This document shows, piece by piece, positions 48,803 to 56,074 of a stretch of 64,000 nt of DNA. Where the stretch lies: positions 5,272,001-5,336,000 of the forward strand of contig NZ_CP109137.1 in assembly GCF_035918095.1 (NCBI RefSeq), read 5' to 3'. Numbering within the stretch: the first letter of the stretch is position 1; every line of letters starts with the position of its first letter. The DNA is from Streptomyces sp. NBC_01750. Its GTDB lineage: Bacteria > Actinomycetota > Actinomycetes > Streptomycetales > Streptomycetaceae. Below the pieces are notes generated by a model that was given only the letters and a program-made list of their open reading frames with translations, made no database searches and was not told the DNA's origin. Position numbers and translations under genes: made by a program.

Positions 48803-48820
48803 CCTCACCTTCGGGTGAGG
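48803..48820 (+). other. UUCG-capped hairpin between two tRNAs
   Basis: CCTCACC-TTCG-GGTGAGG is a perfect 7-bp hairpin with a stable UUCG loop in the 46-nt spacer between tRNA-Thr and tRNA-Met. It lacks a U-run and more likely aids precursor processing than ends transcription. Confidence 0.6.
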
Positions 48821-48834
48821 TGATCCGGTATCGC

Positions 48835-48907
48835 AGCGGTGTAGCTCAGTCGGTAGAGCAAGCGGCTCATAATCGCTGTGTCACCGGTTCAAGTCCGGTC
48901 ACCGCTA
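48835..48907 (+). tRNA. tRNA-Met (anticodon CAT)
   Basis: Acceptor AGCGGTG/CACCGCT, anticodon loop CTCATAA, T-loop TTCAAGT. The acceptor pairing at position 1 (A-T) indicates the elongator type. 73 nt, no encoded CCA. Confidence 0.95.
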
Positions 48908-48912
48908 CAGAC

Positions 48913-48956
48913 AGTAGCCGATTGTGGGGTCGGTCCTCCGATCGGCTACTCTTTTA
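48913..48956 (+). terminator. Terminator of the tRNA-Thr/tRNA-Met unit
   Basis: AGTAGCCGAT (48913-48922) pairs with ATCGGCTACT (48941-48950), followed by CTTTTAT. It separates the tRNAs from rpmG. Confidence 0.8.
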
Positions 48957-48996
48957 TGCGTTCATCCGTTCATTAGTCCGTCCAAGGAGCACTCAC

Positions 48997-49161
48997 GTGG
49001 CTGCCACCGACGTCCGCCCGAAGATCACGCTGGCCTGCGTGGAGTGCAAGGAGCGGAACTACATCACCAAGAAGAACCGGCGCAACAACCCGGACCGTCT
49101 TGAGATGAAGAAGCACTGCCCGCGCTGCAACTCGCACACGGCGCACCGCGAAACGCGCTGA
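48997..49161 (+). CDS. rpmG: Ribosomal protein bL33 (zinc-binding type)
   Basis: The protein is 54 aa from the GTG at 48997 with AAGGAG upstream. It carries two CxxC pairs, CVEC and CPRC, so it is the zinc-containing C+ form of L33. A terminator follows directly. Confidence 0.96.
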
Positions 49162-49174
49162 ATCAGGCTCGTAT

Positions 49175-49215
49175 ACGAGGCCGTCCCCACTGGGGGCGGC
49201 CTCGTGTCGTTTGTT
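49175..49215 (+). terminator. Terminator after rpmG
   Basis: ACGAGGCCGTCCCC pairs with GGGGCGGCCTCGT (one bulge), followed by a T-rich GTCGTTTGTT. Confidence 0.85.
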
Positions 49216-49260
49216 GTGGTCAATCCAGCTGTTGTGGTCAATCCAGCAGGGTCAATCCAT
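49213..49260 (+). repeat. Tandem 18-bp repeat before the MaoC pair
   Basis: GTTGTGGTCAATCCAGC occurs at 49213-49229 and 49231-49247, followed by a partial third copy GGTCAATCCATC. The array ends just before the ribosome binding site AGGAGGGAG of the next gene, so it forms its leader or promoter. Confidence 0.8.
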
Positions 49261-49277
49261 CAGGAGGGAGCCAGTCC

Positions 49278-49730
49278 ATGGCGCTCGACCAGTCCTTCGT
49301 GGGGCGGACCTATCCGCCCACCCCGCCTTACGAGGTCGGCCGGGAAAAGATCCGGGAGTTCGCCGAGGCGGTGGGTGACACCAACCCCGCGTACACCGAC
49401 CAGGAGGCCGCCAAGGCGCTCGGCCACGCCGATGTGATCGCTCCGCCGACTTTCGCCTTCGCGATCACTTTCAAGGCTGCGGAACAGGTTATCCAGGATC
49501 CGCACTTGGGACTGGACTACAGCCGCGTGGTGCACGGCGACCAGAAGTTCGCGTACACGCGGCCGGTGCGGGCCGGGGACCGGCTGACGGTCACCTCGAC
49601 CATCGAGGCCATCAAGTCCCTTGCCGGCAACGACATCGTGGATATCCGCGGTGAGGTGCGCGACGAGTCGGGCGAGCATGTCGTGACCGCGTGGACCAAG
49701 CTGGTGGCGCGCGGCGCCGAGGAGGCGTGA
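49278..49730 (+). CDS. MaoC-like dehydratase, HadA-type (non-catalytic partner)
   Basis: The protein is 150 aa with a single hot-dog domain (FAEAVGDTNPAYTD, then DYSRVVHGDQKFAY). Mycobacterial HadA, the stabilising partner of the (3R)-hydroxyacyl-ACP dehydratase, has the same form and the same neighbours: rpmG upstream and HadB downstream. ATG start with GGAGGGAG upstream; the stop overlaps the next ATG. Confidence 0.88.
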   Translation: MALDQSFVGRTYPPTPPYEVGREKIREFAEAVGDTNPAYTDQEAAKALGHADVIAPPTFAFAITFKAAEQVIQDPHLGLDYSRVVHGDQKFAYTRPVRAGDRLTVTSTIEAIKSLAGNDIVDIRGEVRDESGEHVVTAWTKLVARGAEEA

Positions 49731-50158
49731 TGACGGCGAAGATCTCTTACGCGGACGTCGAGGTCGGCACCGAGCTGCCGGCGCAGAACTTTCCCGTGAC
49801 GCGCGCCACACTGGTGCAGTACGCGGGCGCCTCCGGGGACTTCAACCCGATCCACTGGAACGAGAAGTTCGCCACAGAGGTCGGGCTTCCGGATGTGATC
49901 GCGCACGGAATGTTCACCATGGCCGAGGCGGTCCGGGTGGTGACGGACTGGGTCGGCGACCCGGGCGCGGTCGTCGAGTACGGCGTCCGCTTCACCAGGC
50001 CCGTCATCGTGCCGAACGACGAGAACGGCGCGCTGATCGAGGTCAGCGGCAAGGTCGCGGTGAAGCTGGACGACAACCGGGTGCGCGTCGACCTGACGGC
50101 GATGAGTGCCGGGCAGAAGGTGCTGGGAATGTCCCGGGCCGTGGTCCGGCTCGCCTGA
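49730..50158 (+). CDS. MaoC-family dehydratase, HadB-type catalytic subunit
   Basis: The protein is 142 aa. The hydratase-2 motif YAGASGDFNPIHW supplies the catalytic Asp and His. The ATG overlaps the stop of its partner by 1 nt. In mycobacteria HadAB dehydrates 3-hydroxyacyl-ACP in mycolate synthesis; Streptomyces makes no mycolic acids, so another acyl chain must be the substrate here. Confidence 0.88.
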   Translation: MTAKISYADVEVGTELPAQNFPVTRATLVQYAGASGDFNPIHWNEKFATEVGLPDVIAHGMFTMAEAVRVVTDWVGDPGAVVEYGVRFTRPVIVPNDENGALIEVSGKVAVKLDDNRVRVDLTAMSAGQKVLGMSRAVVRLA

Positions 50159-50181
50159 GGCACGAAGGCCGGTAGAGACGC

Positions 50182-50215
50182 GTAAGGGGCACCCGCAGTG
50201 GCGGGTGCCCCTTAC
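50182..50215 (+). terminator. Terminator after the MaoC pair
   Basis: GTAAGGGGCACCCGC (50182-50196), loop AGTG, GCGGGTGCCCCTTAC (50201-50215): a perfect 15-bp stem. Three imperfect copies of a CCGTACTTCGTCTGCTG-like unit follow up to about 50265. Confidence 0.9.
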
Positions 50216-50277
50216 TTCGTCCGTAGCCCCGTACTTCGTCTGCTGCTCCGTATCTCGTCTGCTGTTGTGACTGCCTC

Positions 50278-50307
50278 TTGACTTAGTTAGTGATTGGACA
50301 CTAACTT
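50278..50307 (+). promoter_or_regulatory. TetR promoter with operator in the spacer; probably leaderless
   Basis: TTGACT (50278-50283), 18 nt, TAACTT (50302-50307). The ATG at 50314 lies where transcription should start and has no ribosome binding site, so the mRNA is probably leaderless. The palindrome GTTAGT-N8-ACTAAC (50286-50305) fills the spacer, and the same palindrome precedes the MFS gene. Confidence 0.75.
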
Positions 50308-50313
50308 AATCGC

Positions 50314-50871
50314 ATGGCCAGGATGAGCGCAGACGAGCGACGCGAGAGCGTCATCCGCGCCGCGATCACCGAGTTCGCGCGCGGCGGCTACAACGGCACC
50401 TCCACCGAGGCGATCGCCAAGCGGGTCGGCGTATCGCAGCCGTACCTCTTCCGTCTCTTCAAGAACAAGCGGGAGCTGTTCCTCGCGGCCGCACTCCGCT
50501 GCCTGGAGGAGACCCCGAAGGCATTCGCCGACGCCCTCGAGCGGCGTCCCGACAGCTCACCGCTGGAGGCGATGGCGGCGGCGTACATGCGGCTCATCGA
50601 GGACAGGGACAAGCTGCTGATGCAGATGCAGACCTATGTCGCCGTGGCCTCCGCCGAGGTGGCGGGGGACTACGAGTTCGGTGAGCGGATCAGGGCAGCC
50701 TGGGTCGAGATCTGGGACCAGGCGCAGGTCGCCTTCGCCGGGGACGTGAACGAGGTGACCGACTTCCTCGGTTGCGGAATGCTGATCAACGTCCTGGTGG
50801 CGCTGGGCTTCCCGGAGGATCACCGGGTGTGGTCCGGGCTCGACATGTCCGACATCGGGGTTCCGCGCTAG
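50314..50871 (+). CDS. TetR-family repressor of the adjacent MFS exporter
   Basis: The protein is 185 aa. The N-terminal helix-turn-helix (about 8-55) reads ITEFARGGYNGTSTEAIAK then VGVSQPYLFRLFKNKRELF; the ligand domain follows. An internal ATG at 50323 is an alternative start. Operator palindromes at its own promoter and before the MFS gene imply autoregulation and control of efflux. The ligand is unknown. Confidence 0.92.
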   Translation: MARMSADERRESVIRAAITEFARGGYNGTSTEAIAKRVGVSQPYLFRLFKNKRELFLAAALRCLEETPKAFADALERRPDSSPLEAMAAAYMRLIEDRDKLLMQMQTYVAVASAEVAGDYEFGERIRAAWVEIWDQAQVAFAGDVNEVTDFLGCGMLINVLVALGFPEDHRVWSGLDMSDIGVPR

Positions 50872-50930
50872 TCGCAAAGCCGGTCGCAAGGTCCTGCCTC
50901 TTCGGGGGTGGGGGAGTCCCGTCCGCGAAA

Positions 50931-50950
50931 GTTAGTAATCAATAACTAAC
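50931..50950. promoter_or_regulatory. TetR operator before the MFS gene
   Basis: GTTAGTAATCAATAACTAAC has the same half-sites and the same 8-nt spacing as the site in the tetR promoter. It lies 14 bp before the MFS GTG. Confidence 0.8.
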
Positions 50951-50964
50951 CCTATGGGGGAGCA

Positions 50965-52407
50965 GTGAACCAGCAAGCAGCCCGCCGCGGCAGCGCCGCC
51001 TGGGCCCTTGTCATCACCAGCGTCGCCGGCTTCATGGCGGCCCTCGACAACCTCGTCGTCACCACCGCACTCCCCTCCATCCGCAAGGATCTCGGCGGTG
51101 CGCTGGAGGACCTCGAATGGACGGTGAGCGCGTACACCCTCACCTTCGCCGTACTGCTGATGTTCGGTGCGGCCCTCGGTGACCGCTTCGGCCGCCGGAA
51201 GCTCTTCATCGCCGGCCTCGCGATCTTCACCGGCGCCTCCGCCGCGGCCGCGCTCGCACCCGGTATCGACGCCCTCATCGCCGCCCGCGCCGTCCAGGGC
51301 GTCGGCGCCGCGGTCATGATGCCGCTCACCCTGACCCTGCTCACGGCGGCCGTGCCCGCCGCTCGCCGCGGCGCGGCCCTCGGCATATTCAGCGCCGTCA
51401 CCGGTCTCGCCGTCGCCAGCGGCCCCCTCATCGGTGGCAGCCTCACCGAACACATCTCGTGGCAGTGGATCTTCTGGCTGAACGTCCCGATCGGACTGGC
51501 CCTGCTGCCGCTCGCCCGGCTGCGCCTCGACGAGTCGCACGCCCCGCACGCCCGGATCGACGTCCCCGGCACCCTCCTCGTCAGCGGCGGCCTCTTCGGC
51601 ATCGTCTACGCGCTGGTCAACGGCAACGCCGACGGCTGGTCCAGCACCCCGGTCCTCGCGGGCCTGATCGTGGGCGCCGCACTGCTCGCCGGCTTCGTCT
51701 ACCACGGCTTCAACAACAAGAACCCCATGCTCCCCATGCGGCTCTTCCGTAACCGCGCATTCTTCGGGATCAATATCGCGAGCCTGCTGATGTTCCTGGG
51801 GATGTTCGGTTCGATCTTCCTGCTCAGCCAGTTCCTGCAGGGCGTCGCCGGCTACTCGCCCACCGAGGCCGGCCTGCGGATGCTCCCCTGGACCGGAATG
51901 CCGCTGATCGTCGCGCCGATCGCCGGATACCTCTCCGACAAGATCGGCGGCCGCCCGGTCGTCGCCACCGGCCTCGCCCTCCAGGCGGTCGGCCTCGGGC
52001 TCTTCGCCCTGGTCCTCGAACCCGGTGTCTCGTACGCGGCCCAGCTTCCCGGCCTGATCCTCGGCGGTATCGGCATGGCGCTCTACTTCGCCCCCGCTGC
52101 CAGCGTGGTCATGTCCAGCGTCCGCCCCGCCGAGCAGGGCATTGCCTCGGGCGCCAACAACGCCCTGCGTGAGGTCGGCGGTGCCCTCGGTGTCGCGGTT
52201 CTCGGCGCTGTCTTCGCGGCCCGGGGCGGCTACGAGTCCGCCGACGCCTTCACCGACGGCACCGTCCCGGCGCTCTGGATAGGCGCGGGAGCGGTGGCCC
52301 TTGCGGCACTGACCGCCCTGCTGATCCCCGGCCGCCGCCGCCCGGCGGACGCCGGTCCCCAGGAGGCGTCCCCGGCCGCCGAGGAGCGCGAGTCCATCGC
52401 CGTATGA
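50965..52407 (+). CDS. MFS drug exporter, DHA2 (14-span, EmrB/QacA) family
   Basis: The protein is 480 aa. Motif A is GDRFGRRKLFI and the DHA2 helix-1 acidic motif is AALDNLVVTTALPSI; motif C-like GAALGIFSAVTGLAVASGPLIGG follows in TM5. GTG start with GGGGGAG upstream. It exports hydrophobic or cationic drugs by proton exchange; the substrate cannot be told. Its stop overlaps the region read as the murB leader. Confidence 0.92.
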   Translation: MNQQAARRGSAAWALVITSVAGFMAALDNLVVTTALPSIRKDLGGALEDLEWTVSAYTLTFAVLLMFGAALGDRFGRRKLFIAGLAIFTGASAAAALAPGIDALIAARAVQGVGAAVMMPLTLTLLTAAVPAARRGAALGIFSAVTGLAVASGPLIGGSLTEHISWQWIFWLNVPIGLALLPLARLRLDESHAPHARIDVPGTLLVSGGLFGIVYALVNGNADGWSSTPVLAGLIVGAALLAGFVYHGFNNKNPMLPMRLFRNRAFFGINIASLLMFLGMFGSIFLLSQFLQGVAGYSPTEAGLRMLPWTGMPLIVAPIAGYLSDKIGGRPVVATGLALQAVGLGLFALVLEPGVSYAAQLPGLILGGIGMALYFAPAASVVMSSVRPAEQGIASGANNALREVGGALGVAVLGAVFAARGGYESADAFTDGTVPALWIGAGAVALAALTALLIPGRRRPADAGPQEASPAAEERESIAV

Positions 52408-52475
52408 CGGCCGGAGTACGCATACGGTCCGTGGCCCCGTCCGAGCGGAGGGGCACGGACCGTACCCTTGTCCCC

Positions 52476-53531
52476 GTGCAGGAACTCCACGACGCTCCCC
52501 TCGCCCCCCTGACCACCTTCCGGCTCGGCGGCCCCGCGACCCGCCTCGTCACGGCCACCACCGACGACGAGGTGGTCGCTGTCGTACGCGAGGCGGACGC
52601 CGCAGGGATCCCGCTGCTGATCATCGGCGGTGGCAGCAATCTGGTCATCGGGGACAAGGGCTTCGACGGCACCGCGCTCCGCATCGCCACGCGGGGCTTC
52701 GAACTCTCCGGTACGAAGCTGGAGTTGGCGGCTGGTGAGGTCTGGACGGACGCGGTCACCCGCACTGTCGAAGCAGGGCTCGCCGGCATCGAGTGCCTGG
52801 CCGGTATCCCCGGCTCGGCCGGTGCGACGCCGATCCAGAACGTCGGCGCGTACGGTCAGGAAGTCTCCCGCACCATCACCGAGGTCGTCGCCTACGACCG
52901 CCGCGCCGGCGAGAAGGTCACCGTCCCGAATGCGGAGTGCGCCTTCTCGTACCGCCACAGCCGCTTCAAGCAGGACCCCGAGCGCTACGTCGTGCTGCGC
53001 GTCCGCTTCGAGCTGGAGGACGCGGACGGACTGTCGGCCCCTCTGAAGTACGCCGAGACGGCCCGCGCCCTGGGCGTCGGGGCCGGCGACCGCGTCCCGG
53101 CCGCCGCGGCCCGCGAGACCGTACTCAAGCTGCGCGCAGGCAAGGGCATGGTGCTGGACCCCGAGGACCACGACACCTGGTCCGCAGGGTCCTTCTTCAC
53201 CAATCCGATCCTTGAGCAGGCCGCGTACGAGGCCTTTCTGGCACGCGTCCACGACCGCCTCGGCCCGGACACCGCGCCGCCCGCCTTCCCGGCGGGGGAG
53301 GGGCGCACCAAGACCTCGGCGGCCTGGCTGATCGACAAGGCCGGCTTCACCAAGGGATACGGCACCGGGCCCGCGCGGATCTCCACCAAGCACACGCTCG
53401 CCCTCACCAACCGGGGCGAGGCCACCACCGAGGACCTGCTGGCGCTCGCCCGCGAGGTCGTGGCGGGTGTGCGCGAGGCGTTCGGCGTGACGCTGGTCAA
53501 TGAGCCGGTGACGGTCGGCGTCAGCCTGTAA
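52476..53531 (+). CDS. murB: UDP-N-acetylenolpyruvoylglucosamine reductase
   Basis: The protein is 351 aa, a flavoprotein that reduces the enolpyruvyl group to form UDP-MurNAc in peptidoglycan synthesis. FAD-binding features are PLTTFRLGGPA, IIGGGSNLV and GIPGSAGATPIQNVGAYG; SYRHSRFK has the catalytic-region Tyr/Arg and SAGSFFTNP the Ser acid. The GTG at 52476 is chosen on family N-termini. TACCCT (52462-52467) lies 8 nt before it with no ribosome site, so a leaderless mRNA is plausible; an in-frame ATG at 52404 overlaps the MFS stop and would add 24 unlikely residues. Confidence 0.93.
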   Translation: MQELHDAPLAPLTTFRLGGPATRLVTATTDDEVVAVVREADAAGIPLLIIGGGSNLVIGDKGFDGTALRIATRGFELSGTKLELAAGEVWTDAVTRTVEAGLAGIECLAGIPGSAGATPIQNVGAYGQEVSRTITEVVAYDRRAGEKVTVPNAECAFSYRHSRFKQDPERYVVLRVRFELEDADGLSAPLKYAETARALGVGAGDRVPAAAARETVLKLRAGKGMVLDPEDHDTWSAGSFFTNPILEQAAYEAFLARVHDRLGPDTAPPAFPAGEGRTKTSAAWLIDKAGFTKGYGTGPARISTKHTLALTNRGEATTEDLLALAREVVAGVREAFGVTLVNEPVTVGVSL

Positions 53532-53554
53532 GAGCTGACTCCCTCAGTACGCCA

Positions 53555-54187
53555 CTAGTACGCGACCCCGACTCCCTGCTTCACCGTCGCCGGATCGTCG
53601 ACCATCGCCAGCATCGCGTGTGCCACATCCGCCCTGCCGATCACCCTGCCGCGGCGCGGACTGCCGCCGACGACCGTCCGGTACGAGCCCGTCAGCGCCT
53701 TGTCCAGCAGCCGCGGCGGGCGTACCGAAGTCCAGTCCGTCGCGCTGCGTGCCAACTCCTCCTCCATGTTCCGGAGGTCGTCGTACACAGCCTTCAGTGC
53801 CGCGCCGACGACCGCCAGAATCGCGCGGTCCAGCAGGGGCTGGCGCTCCGGGACCGGGCCGAGCGGGGCCGCGCTCACCACCAGCAGGCGACGTGTCCCC
53901 TCCGCCTCCATCGCCCAGAGCACCGAGCGCGTCAGCTTCGCCGCGATCCCGGCGTCCGCGCGCCTGCGTGCGCCGAGACCGGAGAGCACCGCGTCGCGCC
54001 CGGCGACGGCCTCCCGCAGCGACTCGCCCTCCTTCAGATCCGCGCGGAACACCTGCAGGCCGGGGCCCGTGACCGTGAACCGTGCAGGGTCGCGCACCAC
54101 CGCGGTCACCTCGTGCCCCGCCGCCAGTGCCTGCGTGACGATCTCCTGCCCGATGCCGCCGGTAGCGCCGAAAACCGCGAGTCTCAT
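53555..54187 (-). CDS. NAD(P)H-binding atypical SDR (NmrA-like oxidoreductase)
   Basis: The protein is 210 aa. The nucleotide loop is GATGGIGQEI (8-17), and VVSAAPLGPVPE and SVRPPRLLDKALTG follow as in NAD(P)H-dependent quinone-sensing oxidoreductases. ATG at 54187. It is divergent from a TetR gene with two operator copies between them, so it is probably the regulator's target. It is convergent with murB. Confidence 0.87.
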   Translation of the reverse strand: MRLAVFGATGGIGQEIVTQALAAGHEVTAVVRDPARFTVTGPGLQVFRADLKEGESLREAVAGRDAVLSGLGARRRADAGIAAKLTRSVLWAMEAEGTRRLLVVSAAPLGPVPERQPLLDRAILAVVGAALKAVYDDLRNMEEELARSATDWTSVRPPRLLDKALTGSYRTVVGGSPRRGRVIGRADVAHAMLAMVDDPATVKQGVGVAY

Positions 54188-54204
54188 GGCCCGCACCTCC
54201 AAGG

Positions 54205-54252
54205 TGGGTAAGTATTCACTCACCCCTAGAGTGGGTAAGTGTCTACTCACCC
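54205..54252. promoter_or_regulatory. Two tandem TetR operator copies between the SDR and tetR
   Basis: TGGGTAAGT then N5 then ACTCACCC-type arms occur at 54205-54225 and again at 54232-54252, 27 bp apart centre to centre. Each copy is an imperfect palindrome, and the copies differ at only three positions. They cover the whole divergent promoter region. Confidence 0.85.
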
Positions 54253-54275
54253 GTCAAGGTCCTGCCGGAGGTTCC

Positions 54276-54869
54276 ATGCAGAAGCCGGCCCGCGCCCGGA
54301 TCCTCGACGCCGCGCATGAGCTCCTGCTCACCATCGGCCTCGCCCGTGCCACCACCAAGGAGATCGCCAAGGCGGCCGGCTGCTCGGAAGCGGCGCTCTA
54401 CAAGTACTTCGCGAGCAAGGAGGAGCTCTTCGTGACCGTACTGAGGGAGCGGCTGCCCAGGCTCACGCCGCTGCTGGACGGACTGACCGCCGACCCGGCG
54501 CGGCGCACCGTCGAGCAGAACCTCACGGAGATCGCCCGCGAGGCCGCGCTCTTCTACGCCCAGAGCTTCCCGATCGCCGCCTCGCTCTACGCCGAACCCC
54601 GGCTCAAGCAGCGCCACGACGCGGCCCTGCGCGAGCTGGGCGCGGGCCCGCACATGCCGATCCGGGGCCTCGACGCCTATCTGCGCGCCGAGCAGGATGC
54701 CGGCCGGGTGCGCGCCGACGCGGACACCTACGCGGGCGCGTCCCTGCTTCTCGGTGCCTGTGCCCAGCGGGCCTTCGCGTACGACATGACCGACGACGGA
54801 AAGCCTCCGCAGCCGCTCGACGAGTTCGCCGCCGGAATCGCCCGCACTCTGCTGCGCGGAATCAGCTGA
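54276..54869 (+). CDS. TetR-family repressor, divergent from the SDR gene
   Basis: The protein is 197 aa from the ATG at 54276 with GGAGG upstream. The helix-turn-helix (about 5-52) includes TTKEIAKAAGCSEAALYKYF. The C-terminal domain has GLDAYLRAEQDAGRV. The two tandem operators in the divergent gap suggest cooperative binding and control of both genes. Its end overlaps the convergent add gene by 8 bp. Confidence 0.92.
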   Translation: MQKPARARILDAAHELLLTIGLARATTKEIAKAAGCSEAALYKYFASKEELFVTVLRERLPRLTPLLDGLTADPARRTVEQNLTEIAREAALFYAQSFPIAASLYAEPRLKQRHDAALRELGAGPHMPIRGLDAYLRAEQDAGRVRADADTYAGASLLLGACAQRAFAYDMTDDGKPPQPLDEFAAGIARTLLRGIS

Positions 54870-55917
54870 CCGGCGGGGCGGTCAGCCAGTCGTCGATGCC
54901 GGACAGCAGCTTGTTCCTGACCTCCTCCGGTGCCGCCGAGCCGCGCACGGACTGCCGGGCCAGCTCCGCCAGCTCCGTGTCGGTGAAACCGTGGTGCTTG
55001 CGCGCCAGCTCGTACTGCGCGGCCAGCCGTGAGCCGAAGAGCAGCGGGTCGTCCGCCCCGAGCGCCATCGGCACCCCGGCGTCGAACAGCGTCCGCAGCG
55101 GTACGTCCGCCGGCTTCTCGTACACCCCCAGGGCCACATTCGAGGAGGGGCACACCTCGCAGGTCACCGCCCGCTCGGCCAGCTTCCGCAGCAGCCGTGG
55201 GTCCTCCGCGGCCCGTACACCGTGGCCGATCCGCGAGGCGCGCAGATCGTCCAGGCAGTCCCGTACCGAGGCGGGTCCGGTCAGCTCGCCGCCGTGCGGC
55301 GCCGCCAGCAGACCGCCCTCCCTGGCGATCGCGAAGGCGCGGTCGAAGTCCCGTGCCATGCCCCGGCGTTCGTCGTTGGAGAGGCCGAAACCGACGACAC
55401 CCCGGTCCGCGTACCGCACCGCCAGGCGGGCGAGGGTACGGGCGTCCAGCGGATGCTTCATACGGTTGGCGGCGACCAGCACCCGCATACCGAGACCGGT
55501 CTCCCGTCCGGCGCGCTCCACCGCGTCCAGGATGACCTCCAGCGCCGGGATCAGCCCGCCCAGCATGGGGGCGTACGAGGTCGGGTCGACCTGGATCTCA
55601 AGCCATCCCGAGCCGTCCCGCACGTCCTCCTCGGCCGCCTCGCGCACCAGCCGCTGGATGTCCTCGGGCGAGCGCAGACAGGACCGCGCGATGTCGTAGA
55701 GCCGCTGGAAGCGGAACCAGCCGCGCTCGTCGGTCGCCCGTAGCTTCGGCGGTTCGCCGCTCGTCAGGGCATCGGGCAGATGGACGCCGTACTTGTTGGC
55801 GAGCTCGAGCAAGGTGGTGGGCCGCATCGACCCGGTGAAGTGCAGATGCAGATGGGCTTTCGGCAGCAGCCTGAGGTCTCTTTCAGCGGCTCCGCCGCGG
55901 GCACGAACTTGCTCCAT
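54862..55917 (-). CDS. add: Adenosine deaminase
   Basis: The protein is 351 aa from the ATG at 55917. It deaminates adenosine to inosine. Zinc and catalytic residues are visible: KAHLHLHFTG (His-x-His), APHGGE (His and Glu), RIGHGVRA (His) and GADDPLLFG (Asp). The usual HLDG is HLHF here, a change seen in some actinobacterial deaminases that may alter substrate choice. The gap 55918-56074 holds the aspC terminator. Confidence 0.9.
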   Translation of the reverse strand: MEQVRARGGAAERDLRLLPKAHLHLHFTGSMRPTTLLELANKYGVHLPDALTSGEPPKLRATDERGWFRFQRLYDIARSCLRSPEDIQRLVREAAEEDVRDGSGWLEIQVDPTSYAPMLGGLIPALEVILDAVERAGRETGLGMRVLVAANRMKHPLDARTLARLAVRYADRGVVGFGLSNDERRGMARDFDRAFAIAREGGLLAAPHGGELTGPASVRDCLDDLRASRIGHGVRAAEDPRLLRKLAERAVTCEVCPSSNVALGVYEKPADVPLRTLFDAGVPMALGADDPLLFGSRLAAQYELARKHHGFTDTELAELARQSVRGSAAPEEVRNKLLSGIDDWLTAPPVS

Positions 55918-56022
55918 TGAAGGATCTTGCCGCACCTGCCCGCCGTCCGGCAGCCCCTTTCCCCGATCGGGTCCTTGCCCGAACGAAGAAACGGGAAGGG
56001 GAACGCGGAAGGGAAACGGGAA

Positions 56023-56052
56023 ACGGGCCCCCGGCCGAAGCCGGGAGCCCGT
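56023..56052 (-). terminator. Terminator of the aminotransferase gene
   Basis: Read on the minus strand, ACGGGCTCCCGGC, loop TTCG, GCCGGGGGCCCGT, then TTTCCCGTTTCCC. It lies about 22 bp past the stop codon. Confidence 0.8.
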
Positions 56053-56074
56053 CGGTCCGCTCACGGGAGGAGGT

